DNA of 64,000 bases, taken from NCBI GenBank assembly GCA_041394985.1, contig JAWLBI010000001.1:1488001-1552000 (forward strand). Reading direction: 5' to 3'. Position numbers and translations under genes: made by a program. Below, in pieces: positions 24,649 to 34,377 of the stretch. This stretch comes from JAGLON01 sp041394985. Lineage in GTDB: Bacteria > Zixibacteria > MSB-5A5 > GN15 > JAAZOE01. Positions within the stretch are counted from its first letter, which is position 1. Each line of letters starts with the position of its first letter. The notes beneath the pieces are model-generated. The model was not told the DNA's origin and ran no database searches. It was given only the letters and a program-made list of their open reading frames with translations.

Positions 24649-25170
24649 TCATTTTTTATCAGGTGGGGATTTATAATCGCTAGACACTGCATAAAAACCA
24701 TGACGACATCGATATTCATTTAGTAAACCGGTTCCGTTAAAATCGTCAACCAAATCGACACCCGTTGCGGTCCCGGTTGCTTTTGCATACAAATCAAAGT
24801 AGTAGTGTCCTGGTGGAATTTTCTCGCCATTACCATTTTCATAATTCCACATAATTATATAACAACCCTGGCCCAAACTTAATATGCCATAATCATAGAC
24901 AGTATTCAGAGTCGAATCCAAAACCTTAAGCGATACACTACAGGACTCGGGCAATTCAAATCGTGTAAAAACCCCGGAAGCCATATCAAATGGATTTGGA
25001 ATAATATAACAAAACCGAAAGTTCCAATCATAAGTCACAAATGAGCCATATTTTGTTTCTCGAGGACAGTCATCGTCTTTCAGCACACAAGACTCGCCAC
25101 GGCATTCGCCCGGGATTGAAATGAAAACAACAAAGACAAGATACGATACCAATAGCAGGGGATATTTCAT
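24649..25170 (-). CDS. Exported protein with FlgD-like Ig domain
   Basis: A 173-residue protein with a signal peptide (MKYPLLLVSYLVFVVF, charged start then hydrophobic core). The mature part has several cysteines and a FlgD-type immunoglobulin fold pattern: NPFDMASGVFTRFEL, SVSLKVLDSTLNTVYDYG, then IMWNYENGNGEKIPPGHYYF, the usual W-N-G-x-G-x-x-(V/I)-x-x-G-x-Y consensus. Such domains are common in exported proteins of FCB bacteria. GGGAGG precedes the ATG. Function beyond secretion is unknown. Confidence 0.7.
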   Translation of the reverse strand: MKYPLLLVSYLVFVVFISIPGECRGESCVLKDDDCPRETKYGSFVTYDWNFRFCYIIPNPFDMASGVFTRFELPESCSVSLKVLDSTLNTVYDYGILSLGQGCYIIMWNYENGNGEKIPPGHYYFDLYAKATGTATGVDLVDDFNGTGLLNEYRCRHGFYAVSSDYKSPPDKK

Positions 25171-25271
25171 CAGCGCCTCCCAATGTACCCACTATAATAA
25201 TAGCGAAATTCTATCTTAAAAATGTATTTATAATAAGTCGTGCTCGTAGACCGTGCACCAAATCTGAATAA

Positions 25272-26291
25272 TTACTCGTCGATCTTCTGTTCCAGCTCTT
25301 TCAAACGCTTGAAAAATTCGGGGAGCTTGCGAATGAGCGCCTCGATGCGCTTCGATTCCATCATCGGTCGCGCCGGATAGCCGAAATACGCCTGACCGCC
25401 GTCGAGCGAATGATTGACACCGGATTGAGCGCCGACCATCGCTCCATCGCCGATCTCAATATGCCCGACCAAACCGACCTGACCGGCCAGAATGACGGAT
25501 CTTCCAAGCTTAGTCGATCCGGAAATGCCGACCTGTGCGACGATAATTGAATTTTCGCCGATCTGGACGTTGTGTGCGATCTGTACGAGGTTGTCGATCT
25601 TGACGCCGCTCTTAATGACCGTCGGGCCGATAGCGCCGCGATCGATCGCGACATTGGCGCCGATCTCCACATTGTCGTGAATTTCGACCCAGCCGACCTG
25701 GCGGATTTTCTTATATGCCTGTCCCGGAGTAGTGGGGGCGAATCCGAAGCCGTCCGATCCGATTGTAGTTCCGGCGTGAATGATGACATCATTGCCGATT
25801 TTACAGCCGTGCATGATGGATACATTAGGCGCGATACGGCAGTTCGAACCGATACTGCTACCTTTTCCGATGAAGACGCCTGCTTTCAAGACCGTACCCG
25901 CTCCAATCGTCACATTATCTTCGATGGTCACATGCGGTCCGATTTCAACCTTTGCATCAACCGTTGCCGATCTAGATATCGATGCCGATGCATCAATCGT
26001 CCAGTTCTCATCATATTCCGGGGGATAGAGGATGTCGATGATCTGCGAGAATGTCAGGTAGGGGTTTTTGCTGACAATCACGGCACAATGGTCTACCGAT
26101 ATATCGGGGCTCAGCACCAGCGCCGATGCTTTGCACTCTCCCAGAAATTTCTTGTATGCAGGATTGGATAGAAAGGAGATTTGACCTTTTCCGGCCGATT
26201 CGATCGGAGCCGCCGATTCGATGACGGTATTCCCGTCACCGGCAAAGTCGGCTCCGATCTGTGCGGCCAGTTCTTTAACTGTCATTGCCAC
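25272..26291 (-). CDS. lpxD: UDP-3-O-acylglucosamine N-acyltransferase
   Basis: A 339-residue left-handed beta-helix acyltransferase for the third step of lipid A synthesis. An N-terminal uridine-binding domain (about 1-100) precedes many hexapeptide repeats (for example IGPHVTIEDNVTIGAG) and a C-terminal helix (LIRKLPEFFKRLKELE). The catalytic His is expected in IAHNVQIGENS. The start may be the GTG at 26291 (AGGCG upstream) or the ATG two codons on. It follows the OmpH-like gene by three bases. lpxA and fabZ, often next, are absent here. Confidence 0.93.
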   Translation of the reverse strand: MAMTVKELAAQIGADFAGDGNTVIESAAPIESAGKGQISFLSNPAYKKFLGECKASALVLSPDISVDHCAVIVSKNPYLTFSQIIDILYPPEYDENWTIDASASISRSATVDAKVEIGPHVTIEDNVTIGAGTVLKAGVFIGKGSSIGSNCRIAPNVSIMHGCKIGNDVIIHAGTTIGSDGFGFAPTTPGQAYKKIRQVGWVEIHDNVEIGANVAIDRGAIGPTVIKSGVKIDNLVQIAHNVQIGENSIIVAQVGISGSTKLGRSVILAGQVGLVGHIEIGDGAMVGAQSGVNHSLDGGQAYFGYPARPMMESKRIEALIRKLPEFFKRLKELEQKIDE

Positions 26292-26294
26292 GGC

Positions 26295-26813
26295 TTATTC
26301 GCCTGCGTCGAGTTTATCGAGGACCTTATCGGTGATGTCGAGTTCTTTTTTGGCATAGGCGAGACCGCTGGAATTGAACACGAAATCATAGCCTTCTTCA
26401 ATAGCCACTTTTTCGATGGCTTCCGTCACACGCTCGTAGAGCGGGGCCATCAATTCCATGTTGCGGCGCTCGGCCTTGCCGCCCGGAGCGCCGATGTCTT
26501 TCGTGAAGGCTTCCAGCGCCTGGCGCTTGGTTGAGATTTGTTTTTCTTTTTCCGCCTTTTTGTCGGCCGATAGAATCAGTTTTTGCTTTTCGTATTCAGC
26601 CATCAGCTCCTGGAGTTCCTGATCGAGCATACCGGCCTGTTCTTCCCATTCCCGCAATTCCGTCTGAAACGTTTCCTGAGCTCTCTGCAGATCCGTAAAG
26701 TTGTTGATGATTTTTTCGGAATCGATGTACGCAAAACGCTGCGCCATCGCACTGCCGGTGAATACCAGCGCCATAAAAATCCCCGCCAAACCGATTTTCG
26801 CCAGCTTAAGCAT
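26295..26813 (-). CDS. OmpH/Skp-family periplasmic chaperone
   Basis: A 172-residue exported protein. A signal peptide ends at GSAMAQ, then RFAYIDSEKIINNF starts the mature chaperone, with a long coiled-coil region (about 45-110) and the closing part EEGYDFVFNSSGLAYA and DITDKVLDKL. Skp/OmpH trimers carry unfolded outer-membrane proteins across the periplasm to BamA, encoded just upstream. AAGGAGAAG precedes the ATG. It lies in the conserved order bamA-skp-lpxD. Confidence 0.9.
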   Translation of the reverse strand: MLKLAKIGLAGIFMALVFTGSAMAQRFAYIDSEKIINNFTDLQRAQETFQTELREWEEQAGMLDQELQELMAEYEKQKLILSADKKAEKEKQISTKRQALEAFTKDIGAPGGKAERRNMELMAPLYERVTEAIEKVAIEEGYDFVFNSSGLAYAKKELDITDKVLDKLDAGE

Positions 26814-26850
26814 AGTTCTTCTCCTTTATGAAAACTTTGTACGTTCGGAA

Positions 26851-29208
26851 TTAAAAGTCTTGTCCTACCTGGAAATGCGGCTTCCAGCCCTTTGTCTCTC
26901 CGTATATATCGTCGAAGCCATAACCGAAGTCAAATCCAATGACGCCGATTCCGGGGACAACCAGCCTGAATCCTACACCGGCGCCTCGTGCCAGTCCGGA
27001 AAACGGCTTTATAAAATCCCGGCCGATCCATGAATTGCCGGCATCGGCGAAAGCGAGCATGTATATTTGTCCCGAGACGATCGGCATCTGCAATTCCAGG
27101 TTATAAACGGCCTCGGAGATACCTCTCAGGTATGAGCCATTGTCACCGCGCTCCGTCAGTGATGCGTCAGAATATCCTCGAACCATTCCATCGGGGTCGA
27201 CACCGCCGGGCGAGAACCGCTCGGAATATGGAATCGTTTCATTATCATTGGCGCTTATATATCCGAACTTGGATTTCAGCACCAGCGCCATTCCCTTATA
27301 CAGAGGAAAGAATTTTTGGGCGATAAATAAATGCTTGTAGTATTTCCATTCGCCGCCGAGAATATATCCCGCCAATTCGCCGGTGTAGGCAACGCGCATA
27401 CCACTGGTCGCGAACATCGGTAAATCCCTGCTGTCGCGCTCGATGGTAAATGACGTGGCGGATGTGCGCAGCCATCGCTCCTTGTAATTCAACAATGAGC
27501 TCGAAGAGGCGACATAGGTTGTGTCCAGACGAGGCAGTTCTATGTTAAATCCATTATCAGTCAGATACGATTCATCGAAGTCATAATAGCGAACATCTTC
27601 CAGACGATAGCGCCAGTAGACCTTAAAATAGTTATCCGGCCAGCGCAGTCGGCGACCGAGTCGAACCGCGCCGCCGCGGCGACCTTCCGTGAAATCGCTG
27701 TACCAGCGGCGATTCAGATTATACAGATCGACACCAACCGATGTCGGTGTTCCCAGGAACCACGGCTCGGTGAAACTTACCGAAACGGAGTTTCTCCGCG
27801 AGCCGAAGTCGATATTCGTGCTTAAATTCTGGCCGTTTCCGCGAAAGTTGGGAATTCCAAGTCCGAATGTTCCGACCAATTTATCCGTTCCGGAATATCC
27901 GGCGCCGGCCGATACCTGCCCGGTCGGTTTTTCCTCGACCTTGACGATCAGGTCAACGTCACCCGAGGGGAGTGTGCGCACATCGGGAACGACATCGCCG
28001 AAATAGTTAAGCTGCATCACCTCGCGCAGGGAACGCAGCAGGAGAGAGCGCCGGAAGGTATCGCCCGGTCGGACGAACAATTCTCGGCGAATGACTTTTT
28101 CCTTCGTCCGCGTATTGCCGGCGATCTCGATCATGCGGATCTGTGACGGCAATCCCTCGGTCACGGAGTATTCGATATCGATGGTTGAGTCGCGAGTGCG
28201 CCGATCGTCGTATATCTGGACGTGTAAATATCCTTCTTCCTGATAGGCGCTGTACAACTCGGTCATCGATTCATCGTATTTTTCCTGGTCGAATACCGAA
28301 CCCTGATTGTATTTCAGGGCCTTTTTCAGCATCTCGTCGGTGAACAGTTCATTGCCATCGAACGTGGCCTGTCCGAAGTAATAGCGCGGTCCCTCGAAGA
28401 GGTCGATATAAATCGTCATCCGGTTGCGAGCCGTATCGATTGCAAAGGAATCGGATACGATATAGGCATCGACGAAGCCCTTGCTTTTGCAGAATTCGAT
28501 GATCTTTTCTTTATCTTCCGGATATTTTTTCTTTTTGAAATCGGATGAACGTAAGAGACCGCGCTTGCGGTTGGACATTTTTCCGACGACGTCCGATGAG
28601 TCGAGCCGCTGTGCGCCTGACAGCACGACCGTTTCTACTTTGACCTTGTCGTATTCCTTAATGTTGAACACAAGGTCAGCTCGGGAAGAGTCCGGGGCAT
28701 AGTCGATAACGGGAGTAGCATTCGCCAGAAAATATCCCTTCGACATGTACTCGGTCTCGATTTTCTTCTTAGCCTGTCTGGCCAGGTGGTCGGAAATATA
28801 TCCGCCGGGGGCGAGGCGAACGAGCTCGTCGAGTTCCTTTTCCTTGATCTTGCTGTTGCCCTTGTAGCGGACTGTTGACAAGATCGGATATTCGCTGACG
28901 ATGATCGTTACGACAAGACCGGCCGTCACCTGTTCGACATCGATGGCGACGTCTTTGAAGATTCCCTGGGCATAGAGATTCTTCACCGCATCCTGAATAT
29001 CGGTTGCGGTGAGATCGCGTCCCAGGTAGAACGCGGCGACGTTTTTGATGAGTTTTTCCGATGCGTGGATATTGCCGGAAACTCGAACATCGACAATCTT
29101 GTTGATTTGTGCGGTTGCACTTCCGCAGATAACGAAAAAGACCGCTGTCCATATCGCAACGAACAGCAGTCGAATTGTCAGCTTGTCCCTGCTATTGCAC
29201 TCTTCCAT
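26851..29208 (-). CDS. bamA: Outer membrane protein assembly factor BamA
   Basis: A 785-residue Omp85-family protein that inserts beta-barrels into the outer membrane. After an N-terminal hydrophobic export signal (about 10-33) there are five POTRA-like repeats (about 38-420, e.g. DVRVSGNIHASEKLIKNV and IRMIEIAGNTRTKEKVI) and a 16-strand barrel (about 430-785) with the loop motif VRGYSD and a terminal aromatic strand FQVGQDF. It lies 12 bases after rplU and 37 bases before the Skp-like gene. Confidence 0.94.
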   Translation of the reverse strand: MEECNSRDKLTIRLLFVAIWTAVFFVICGSATAQINKIVDVRVSGNIHASEKLIKNVAAFYLGRDLTATDIQDAVKNLYAQGIFKDVAIDVEQVTAGLVVTIIVSEYPILSTVRYKGNSKIKEKELDELVRLAPGGYISDHLARQAKKKIETEYMSKGYFLANATPVIDYAPDSSRADLVFNIKEYDKVKVETVVLSGAQRLDSSDVVGKMSNRKRGLLRSSDFKKKKYPEDKEKIIEFCKSKGFVDAYIVSDSFAIDTARNRMTIYIDLFEGPRYYFGQATFDGNELFTDEMLKKALKYNQGSVFDQEKYDESMTELYSAYQEEGYLHVQIYDDRRTRDSTIDIEYSVTEGLPSQIRMIEIAGNTRTKEKVIRRELFVRPGDTFRRSLLLRSLREVMQLNYFGDVVPDVRTLPSGDVDLIVKVEEKPTGQVSAGAGYSGTDKLVGTFGLGIPNFRGNGQNLSTNIDFGSRRNSVSVSFTEPWFLGTPTSVGVDLYNLNRRWYSDFTEGRRGGAVRLGRRLRWPDNYFKVYWRYRLEDVRYYDFDESYLTDNGFNIELPRLDTTYVASSSSLLNYKERWLRTSATSFTIERDSRDLPMFATSGMRVAYTGELAGYILGGEWKYYKHLFIAQKFFPLYKGMALVLKSKFGYISANDNETIPYSERFSPGGVDPDGMVRGYSDASLTERGDNGSYLRGISEAVYNLELQMPIVSGQIYMLAFADAGNSWIGRDFIKPFSGLARGAGVGFRLVVPGIGVIGFDFGYGFDDIYGETKGWKPHFQVGQDF

Positions 29209-29220
29209 CGGCGATGATAA

Positions 29221-29538
29221 TTAAGCCGGTACGTTGATCTTGGTTATCTTTAACTCGGTATACTGCTGCCGATGGCCGTTGGTGCGCCGATATTTCGTGC
29301 GCCGTTTATACTTGTAAATAAGTACTTTCTCATCTTTGCCGTGACCCACAAGCTTCGCTTCGACGCTCGCATTGTCAATATACGGTTTTCCAACCAGCGG
29401 ATCCGAATCGGTTCCGACGAGTAAAACCTTCTCTATCGTCACGGTATCTCCGGCCGAACCTTCCAGCAGCGGTACCTTCACCTGTGTGCCTTCTTCAACG
29501 CGAAACTGTGTGCCGCCCGTCTCAATAACAGCGTACAT
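29221..29538 (-). CDS. rplU: 50S ribosomal protein L21
   Basis: A 105-residue L21 with the N-terminal MYAVIETGGTQFRVEEG and the 23S rRNA-binding end YKRRTKYRRTNGHRQQYTELKI. In most bacteria rplU is directly followed by rpmA (L27). Here bamA follows after 12 bases and no L27 frame is seen, so rpmA must be elsewhere. Co-transcription with bamA-skp-lpxD would tie outer-membrane assembly to ribosome supply. Confidence 0.95.
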   Translation of the reverse strand: MYAVIETGGTQFRVEEGTQVKVPLLEGSAGDTVTIEKVLLVGTDSDPLVGKPYIDNASVEAKLVGHGKDEKVLIYKYKRRTKYRRTNGHRQQYTELKITKINVPA

Positions 29539-29987
29539 AACGTCAATTCCTCCAAAGAGTTCTTACAAATAACAAGTCAGTCTTAGAAGGTAACATTCCG
29601 AGGCCACAAGTCAAGCAAAATCTCACCGGTTTTCCTTATGTTAGACTGTTTAGCTTACTCCTCGTTCATTATACCGCAAAGTACAATCCGGGTTCAATAA
29701 AAACAAGTCCGCGGGATGCCTTAAAACCCTTTGTTACAATATAATTTAGGCCGATTCGGGCCGATTGTGGGCTGGGAAAGGGATTGAAAATACGGGGGAA
29801 GAGCTTTTCGGGACAGACAACGAATTTCAACCACCCCCCGGCCCCCTCTTTGAAAAGGAGGGGGAGCAGGCCATGCCAATGCCTCTGAGGCAGATCCGCC
29901 GCCGCGGATCTACATCTGCCGGTATTCTTTTTCCAATCCCGGATATGTGATAGCCCGGCGGCGATATTTTTCGTATAATACCAAGCT
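29539..29987. repeat. rplU leader and one repeat module
   Basis: On the minus strand TTGACT (29614-29609) and TACCTT (29592-29587) are 16 bases apart, a possible rplU promoter. The module CCCCCGGCCCCCTCTTTG with its GGAGGGGGAG arm is at 29830-29866 (copies at 16801 and 56222), followed by a CCGCCGCGG palindrome near 29898. The frames covering this stretch (minus 29669-30001, plus 29765-29950) contain the repeat and are rejected. Confidence 0.55.
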
Positions 29988-31988
29988 ATGGAAAAGTTCA
30001 AACTCGTTTCGAATTTCGAACCTCGCGGCGATCAGCCCGAGGCAATCAAACGACTCCTCGAGGGTCTCGACCAGAACCAGAAATTCCAGACCTTGCTAGG
30101 TGTCACCGGTTCGGGCAAAACCTTCACGATGGCCAATGTCATCGCCCAGTACAACCGCCCGACGCTGATTCTGTCTCACAACAAGACGCTGGCGGCGCAG
30201 TTGTTCGGCGAAATGCGCGCGTTTTTCCCGCACAATGCCGTCGAGTTCTTCATCAGTTATTATGATTACTATCAGCCCGAGGCGTACATCCCGACGACCG
30301 ATACATACATCGAAAAAGATACGTCGATGAACGATGACATCGACCGTTTGCGCCTAAGGGCGACGGCATCGCTATTAGAGCGCAATGATGTGGTGATCGT
30401 GGCCTCGGTGTCGTGCATCTATGGATTGGGTTCGCCGAAAGATTACAAAGAAATGCTGACGTTCCTCGAGGTCGGGCAGGAGCAGGACCGCGATGAACTG
30501 ATTCGCGGGCTCATCAGCATTCATTATAATCGAAACGATATCGACTTTTCCCGAGGCAACTTCCGTGTCCGCGGCGATACAATCGAACTGATTCCGGCAT
30601 ATTATGAGCATGCGCTGCGCATCGAGATGTTCGGCGATGAAATCGAGCGGTTGACCATGTTCAATCCGGTGTCCGGCGAGATCATCGATGAGCGCCAGCG
30701 AATCGCGATTTATCCGGCCAAACACTTTGTGACGACGCGGCCGCAGTTGGAGAAGGCCATCGTGCGGATAGAAAACGAGCTGACCGAGCGGCTCAGCGAA
30801 TTACAGGCGGCAAACAAATTGCTGGAGGCCCAGCGGATCGAATCGCGCACGCGCTATGATATCGAGATGATGCGCGAGATCGGGTACTGTTCCGGTATCG
30901 AAAACTACAGCCGCCACCTGACGAACCGCGAGGCGGGGGAGAGGCCGTTTACGCTGCTGGACTTTTTCCCGGATGAATTCCTGACCATCATCGACGAATC
31001 GCATCAGTCGCTGCCGCAGGTGCGCGGTATGTTCGCCGGTGACCGCTCGCGCAAAGAGACGCTGGTGGAGCACGGATTCCGCCTGCCATCGGCGCTCGAT
31101 AACCGGCCGCTGTTCTTCGATGAGTTCATGGAATTGAATAAGAAATTCATTTTCGTGTCGGCAACACCGGCCGATTATGAAATCGAGAAATCCGAAGGCG
31201 TGGTCGTCGAGCAGGTTATTCGACCGACCGGGTTGATCGATCCCGAAATCGAAATTCGGCCGGTGAAAAATCAGGTCGATGATTTATTGGATGAAATCAA
31301 GCAGCGCGTGGCGCTCAAGGAGCGAGTGCTGGTTACGACACTGACCAAGCGCATGGCCGAGGATTTGACCGATTATATCGTCAAGCTGGGCATCCGCGCG
31401 CATTATCTGCACTCGGAGATTGATTCCATCGACCGCACCGAGTTAATTCGCGATCTGCGCCTGGCCAAGTTCGATGTCTTAGTGGGAATCAACCTGCTGA
31501 GAGAAGGGCTCGATTTGCCCGAGGTATCGCTCGTGGCGATTCTCGATGCGGATAAGGAAGGATTCTTACGCTCGGCGCAGTCGCTGATTCAGACCTCCGG
31601 CCGAGCGGCTCGAAATGCCGCCGGTAAGGTCATCTATTATGCCGATGTGCTGACCAACTCCATCAAGAAGGCGATGGAAGAGACGGCTCGCCGCCGCGAG
31701 AAGCAACTCGCTTACAACGAGGAGCACGGTATCACTCCCGAGACGATTCGTAAGACAAAGGAAGAGATTATGCGCTCGACCTTGTTCGCCGATTCGCGCA
31801 CCGAGGTGCCGGATGCGGTCGAGAAGCCGAGTTATTTCTCGGATATGACGCGCGAGGATCAATTGGCGTTTTTGATGAAGGCGATGAAGAAGGCGGCGGA
31901 CAATCTGGAATTTGAAATGGCGGCTCAGATCCGCGACGAAATCATGCGCATCAAGGAAGAGATGAAGAAAGAGCGGAAGAAGAGATAG
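29988..31988 (+). CDS. uvrB: Excinuclease ABC subunit B
   Basis: A 666-residue helicase-fold damage-recognition subunit of nucleotide excision repair. Walker A is LLGVTGSGKTFTMAN; the beta-hairpin region YYDYYQPEAYIP, Walker B region IDESHQSLPQVRGM, helicase motifs (LREGLDLPEVSLVAILDADKEG) and the C-terminal UVR domain (about 625-660, AMKKAADNLEFEMAAQIRDEI) that binds UvrC are all present. Length is normal. It is monocistronic, and the next gene is convergent. Confidence 0.95.
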   Translation: MEKFKLVSNFEPRGDQPEAIKRLLEGLDQNQKFQTLLGVTGSGKTFTMANVIAQYNRPTLILSHNKTLAAQLFGEMRAFFPHNAVEFFISYYDYYQPEAYIPTTDTYIEKDTSMNDDIDRLRLRATASLLERNDVVIVASVSCIYGLGSPKDYKEMLTFLEVGQEQDRDELIRGLISIHYNRNDIDFSRGNFRVRGDTIELIPAYYEHALRIEMFGDEIERLTMFNPVSGEIIDERQRIAIYPAKHFVTTRPQLEKAIVRIENELTERLSELQAANKLLEAQRIESRTRYDIEMMREIGYCSGIENYSRHLTNREAGERPFTLLDFFPDEFLTIIDESHQSLPQVRGMFAGDRSRKETLVEHGFRLPSALDNRPLFFDEFMELNKKFIFVSATPADYEIEKSEGVVVEQVIRPTGLIDPEIEIRPVKNQVDDLLDEIKQRVALKERVLVTTLTKRMAEDLTDYIVKLGIRAHYLHSEIDSIDRTELIRDLRLAKFDVLVGINLLREGLDLPEVSLVAILDADKEGFLRSAQSLIQTSGRAARNAAGKVIYYADVLTNSIKKAMEETARRREKQLAYNEEHGITPETIRKTKEEIMRSTLFADSRTEVPDAVEKPSYFSDMTREDQLAFLMKAMKKAADNLEFEMAAQIRDEIMRIKEEMKKERKKR

Positions 31989-31995
31989 GGAATTA

Positions 31996-34377
31996 CTAAT
32001 TAATAAGCATATTAAAACATGAATATATGGGGCGAGATATTTTTAGGTTGGTGCTGCTTATTCCTAATTCGATAAAAAGCTTTATAAATTGTGCCAATCG
32101 TTCATGGTCGTCATCATTATCGCAGTTAAACAATGACTCCTCTTTAAGAAGTGGTTTGTCTATTTCCACATCATCAGTTTCGTTTTTTACAATCCATTTA
32201 ATCCTTTCATTACTTTTTTCCAAGTATTCCCAATGGTTTGCACATAGCCATCTGTCTACCAACATTGCCTCAAAGGGAAATTGAACAGAAAGAATACTCC
32301 ATGCAATAAACGACTCCAGCAACTCATTTTCTAATGATAGGTCGTAATGTTCGATAAGTCTTCGCTCAATAGTATATATATTCCTAAATCTTTTTAGAAG
32401 CCTGGGTGATAGTCTAATTCCATCATGACGCAGGATTTTTTCTATTATCTGCTTCTCATTAGCATCTATTTCAATAATTGAACGAGATTTATCTGTGGAT
32501 TTTTCAATTTTAGACCTGTCTTTATTAATCATAGAACCTTTGCTTATTTGAGTATTGACTTCATTTTGATCCGAATCAACAAATTCACCTTTGATTTGAT
32601 CTGCGTCAGCTTCTTGACTGTCACCGACATTAACTACATCAAAATCAAACAGATTAGATGCAAAGGACAGAATATCATCTTTTGAAGGTGAAGGAATTCG
32701 AAATGGTACCTGGATTATCTTTTCCAAATATTCACTTCCAAACCTTTTTATAATACTATCAGATAAATTATTCGTCTGTCTTAAATACTTATACTGACTA
32801 CCAATAGCTTTTTGAATAATATCTGTATCCATTGCAATTATCACTACAATGTTATTGTTTTTTTGAAATAGGTAAAGAGATTCAAGTACTCTGATTATAT
32901 CTTCATCAATGCATCTATCTAAATCATCTATAAGAATAACAACACGTTCGTTGGAGCATTCCTTTTGATGCCATTCTCTCATTATTTGAATGTTTTTAAT
33001 GATTTGTTCTTGGGATACGAATTTGTTCTTCCAGCTATTAGTTTTAAATTTGGGTAGGATAATTTTAGTTACAGATCTTAATATTGTCCAAATCAATGTC
33101 GGTACGGAAATAGCGCCGAATACTGTCAAAATAGAATTAGTATTATTTGTCCAGAAGTCACCTAGGAATTCAAAAACATTTAGGTTGTGCCAAATATAGA
33201 TCGTAAATAGAACAATAGAGAACAGAATGTATAAATATGATAGTAGGTCTCTATTCTTGATGTATTTTGATTTATAAAAATGCAAGGTGAAACTCATTCT
33301 TTGAGCAAATGATTGATTGATCCTAAGTGAATCCAGTATTGAAAAGTATAAGTGTAGCCAAATATTACCGGTTTTTGCATATTCCCACGCGTTAAATTCT
33401 ATACATTTGGTTTTAGGTGGGGTTTTCAGTCTCTTCTTTAATAAGTTTAATAAAAATGATTTACCCTTGCCCCATTTTGCCCCTATTCCAATAGTTAATG
33501 GTACACCAAGTTTCTTATCTTTAATTAGCTCACATAACAAGTCAGCATATATATCAAATCTTAAGGCGTCGGGTTCATCAGAATTATCTGCAAGCAGGCT
33601 ATATTTTTTATTTCGTAAAATAGTTTTTTCTATCTGAGTATTTATCTCCTTTGCCACATTCTTTGCCTGTGGCTTTTTTGTTAACTTGACGGTATTTGAA
33701 ATCCCTTTTGCACCTTCAAACTCAATTGGCATACTAAAAGTATGAGAAAAACTCTTTAGTGAACTTTCAATTCCAGCTGTTTTTGCTTCGTGTTGTGATA
33801 TATGCATAAATACCAAGTCTAAGAAGTCCTTAATATCGAGAGGATATTCACCTGAATTAAACAGCGGGTTCAAATTTTCTAAACAGGATCTGCATAAATG
33901 CCCGAAACCAACGTTGAGCTGCCATTCTCCGCGATATCTTGCGTATTCGATAATGGGACAGTCAGTTTCATGGGCAATATTCGATAATATAGGATAAAAA
34001 TGAAGAGCAACAAGTTTGGCTATATGAAACGAAATGTAAGCCTGTATATGAAATTTAATCTCCTTAAGATCATATAAAGTTATCATTCCGCAATTGCCCA
34101 TTAATTGGCAAAAGTAGTATTCTAAGGGTAATTCACAAATGCAAATTGAAAAATCATTGGAGTTAACAAGTCTACTGATATGACCGGCCAGTAACGGAAA
34201 AGTATAAATATCTCGCTTTGGAAGATCTCTAAGCGGCAGTACCTCACCTATATTTATATCCATTGCACTTTGGCGGCTACTGATATCATTAACAATTACT
34301 CGCAAATAATCACTGTTTATTGTGCTATCATTGCCTTGAAGTAGGTTTATCTTAATGCTTGGTTTGATCGGGCTCAT
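31996..34377 (-). CDS. KAP-family P-loop NTPase with N-terminal Cys motif
   Basis: A 793-residue KAP NTPase. Walker A lies at 297-308 (GIGAKWGKGKSF) and Walker B at 479-488 (VVILIDDLDR); two membrane helices are inserted between them (about 379-397 and 415-436), the hallmark of KAP proteins. The N-terminal 230 residues are a separate domain with a possible metal site (Cys140, Cys162-x2-Cys165 in GHLCRSCLEN); I do not recognise it. A low-complexity stretch (about 590-640) precedes the C-terminal helical region. The gene is strikingly AT-rich compared with uvrB seven bases away, so it was probably acquired by transfer. KAP NTPases are often found with bacterial conflict or membrane-associated signalling systems; defence is a guess here, since it stands alone. 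Confidence 0.8.
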   Translation of the reverse strand: MSPIKPSIKINLLQGNDSTINSDYLRVIVNDISSRQSAMDINIGEVLPLRDLPKRDIYTFPLLAGHISRLVNSNDFSICICELPLEYYFCQLMGNCGMITLYDLKEIKFHIQAYISFHIAKLVALHFYPILSNIAHETDCPIIEYARYRGEWQLNVGFGHLCRSCLENLNPLFNSGEYPLDIKDFLDLVFMHISQHEAKTAGIESSLKSFSHTFSMPIEFEGAKGISNTVKLTKKPQAKNVAKEINTQIEKTILRNKKYSLLADNSDEPDALRFDIYADLLCELIKDKKLGVPLTIGIGAKWGKGKSFLLNLLKKRLKTPPKTKCIEFNAWEYAKTGNIWLHLYFSILDSLRINQSFAQRMSFTLHFYKSKYIKNRDLLSYLYILFSIVLFTIYIWHNLNVFEFLGDFWTNNTNSILTVFGAISVPTLIWTILRSVTKIILPKFKTNSWKNKFVSQEQIIKNIQIMREWHQKECSNERVVILIDDLDRCIDEDIIRVLESLYLFQKNNNIVVIIAMDTDIIQKAIGSQYKYLRQTNNLSDSIIKRFGSEYLEKIIQVPFRIPSPSKDDILSFASNLFDFDVVNVGDSQEADADQIKGEFVDSDQNEVNTQISKGSMINKDRSKIEKSTDKSRSIIEIDANEKQIIEKILRHDGIRLSPRLLKRFRNIYTIERRLIEHYDLSLENELLESFIAWSILSVQFPFEAMLVDRWLCANHWEYLEKSNERIKWIVKNETDDVEIDKPLLKEESLFNCDNDDDHERLAQFIKLFIELGISSTNLKISRPIYSCFNMLIN

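Noticed and set aside
29669..30001. A 110-codon minus-strand frame before uvrB
   Set aside because: It includes the CCCCCGGCCCCCTCC repeat and has no coding character; the other two copies of the repeat lie in clear non-coding gaps.
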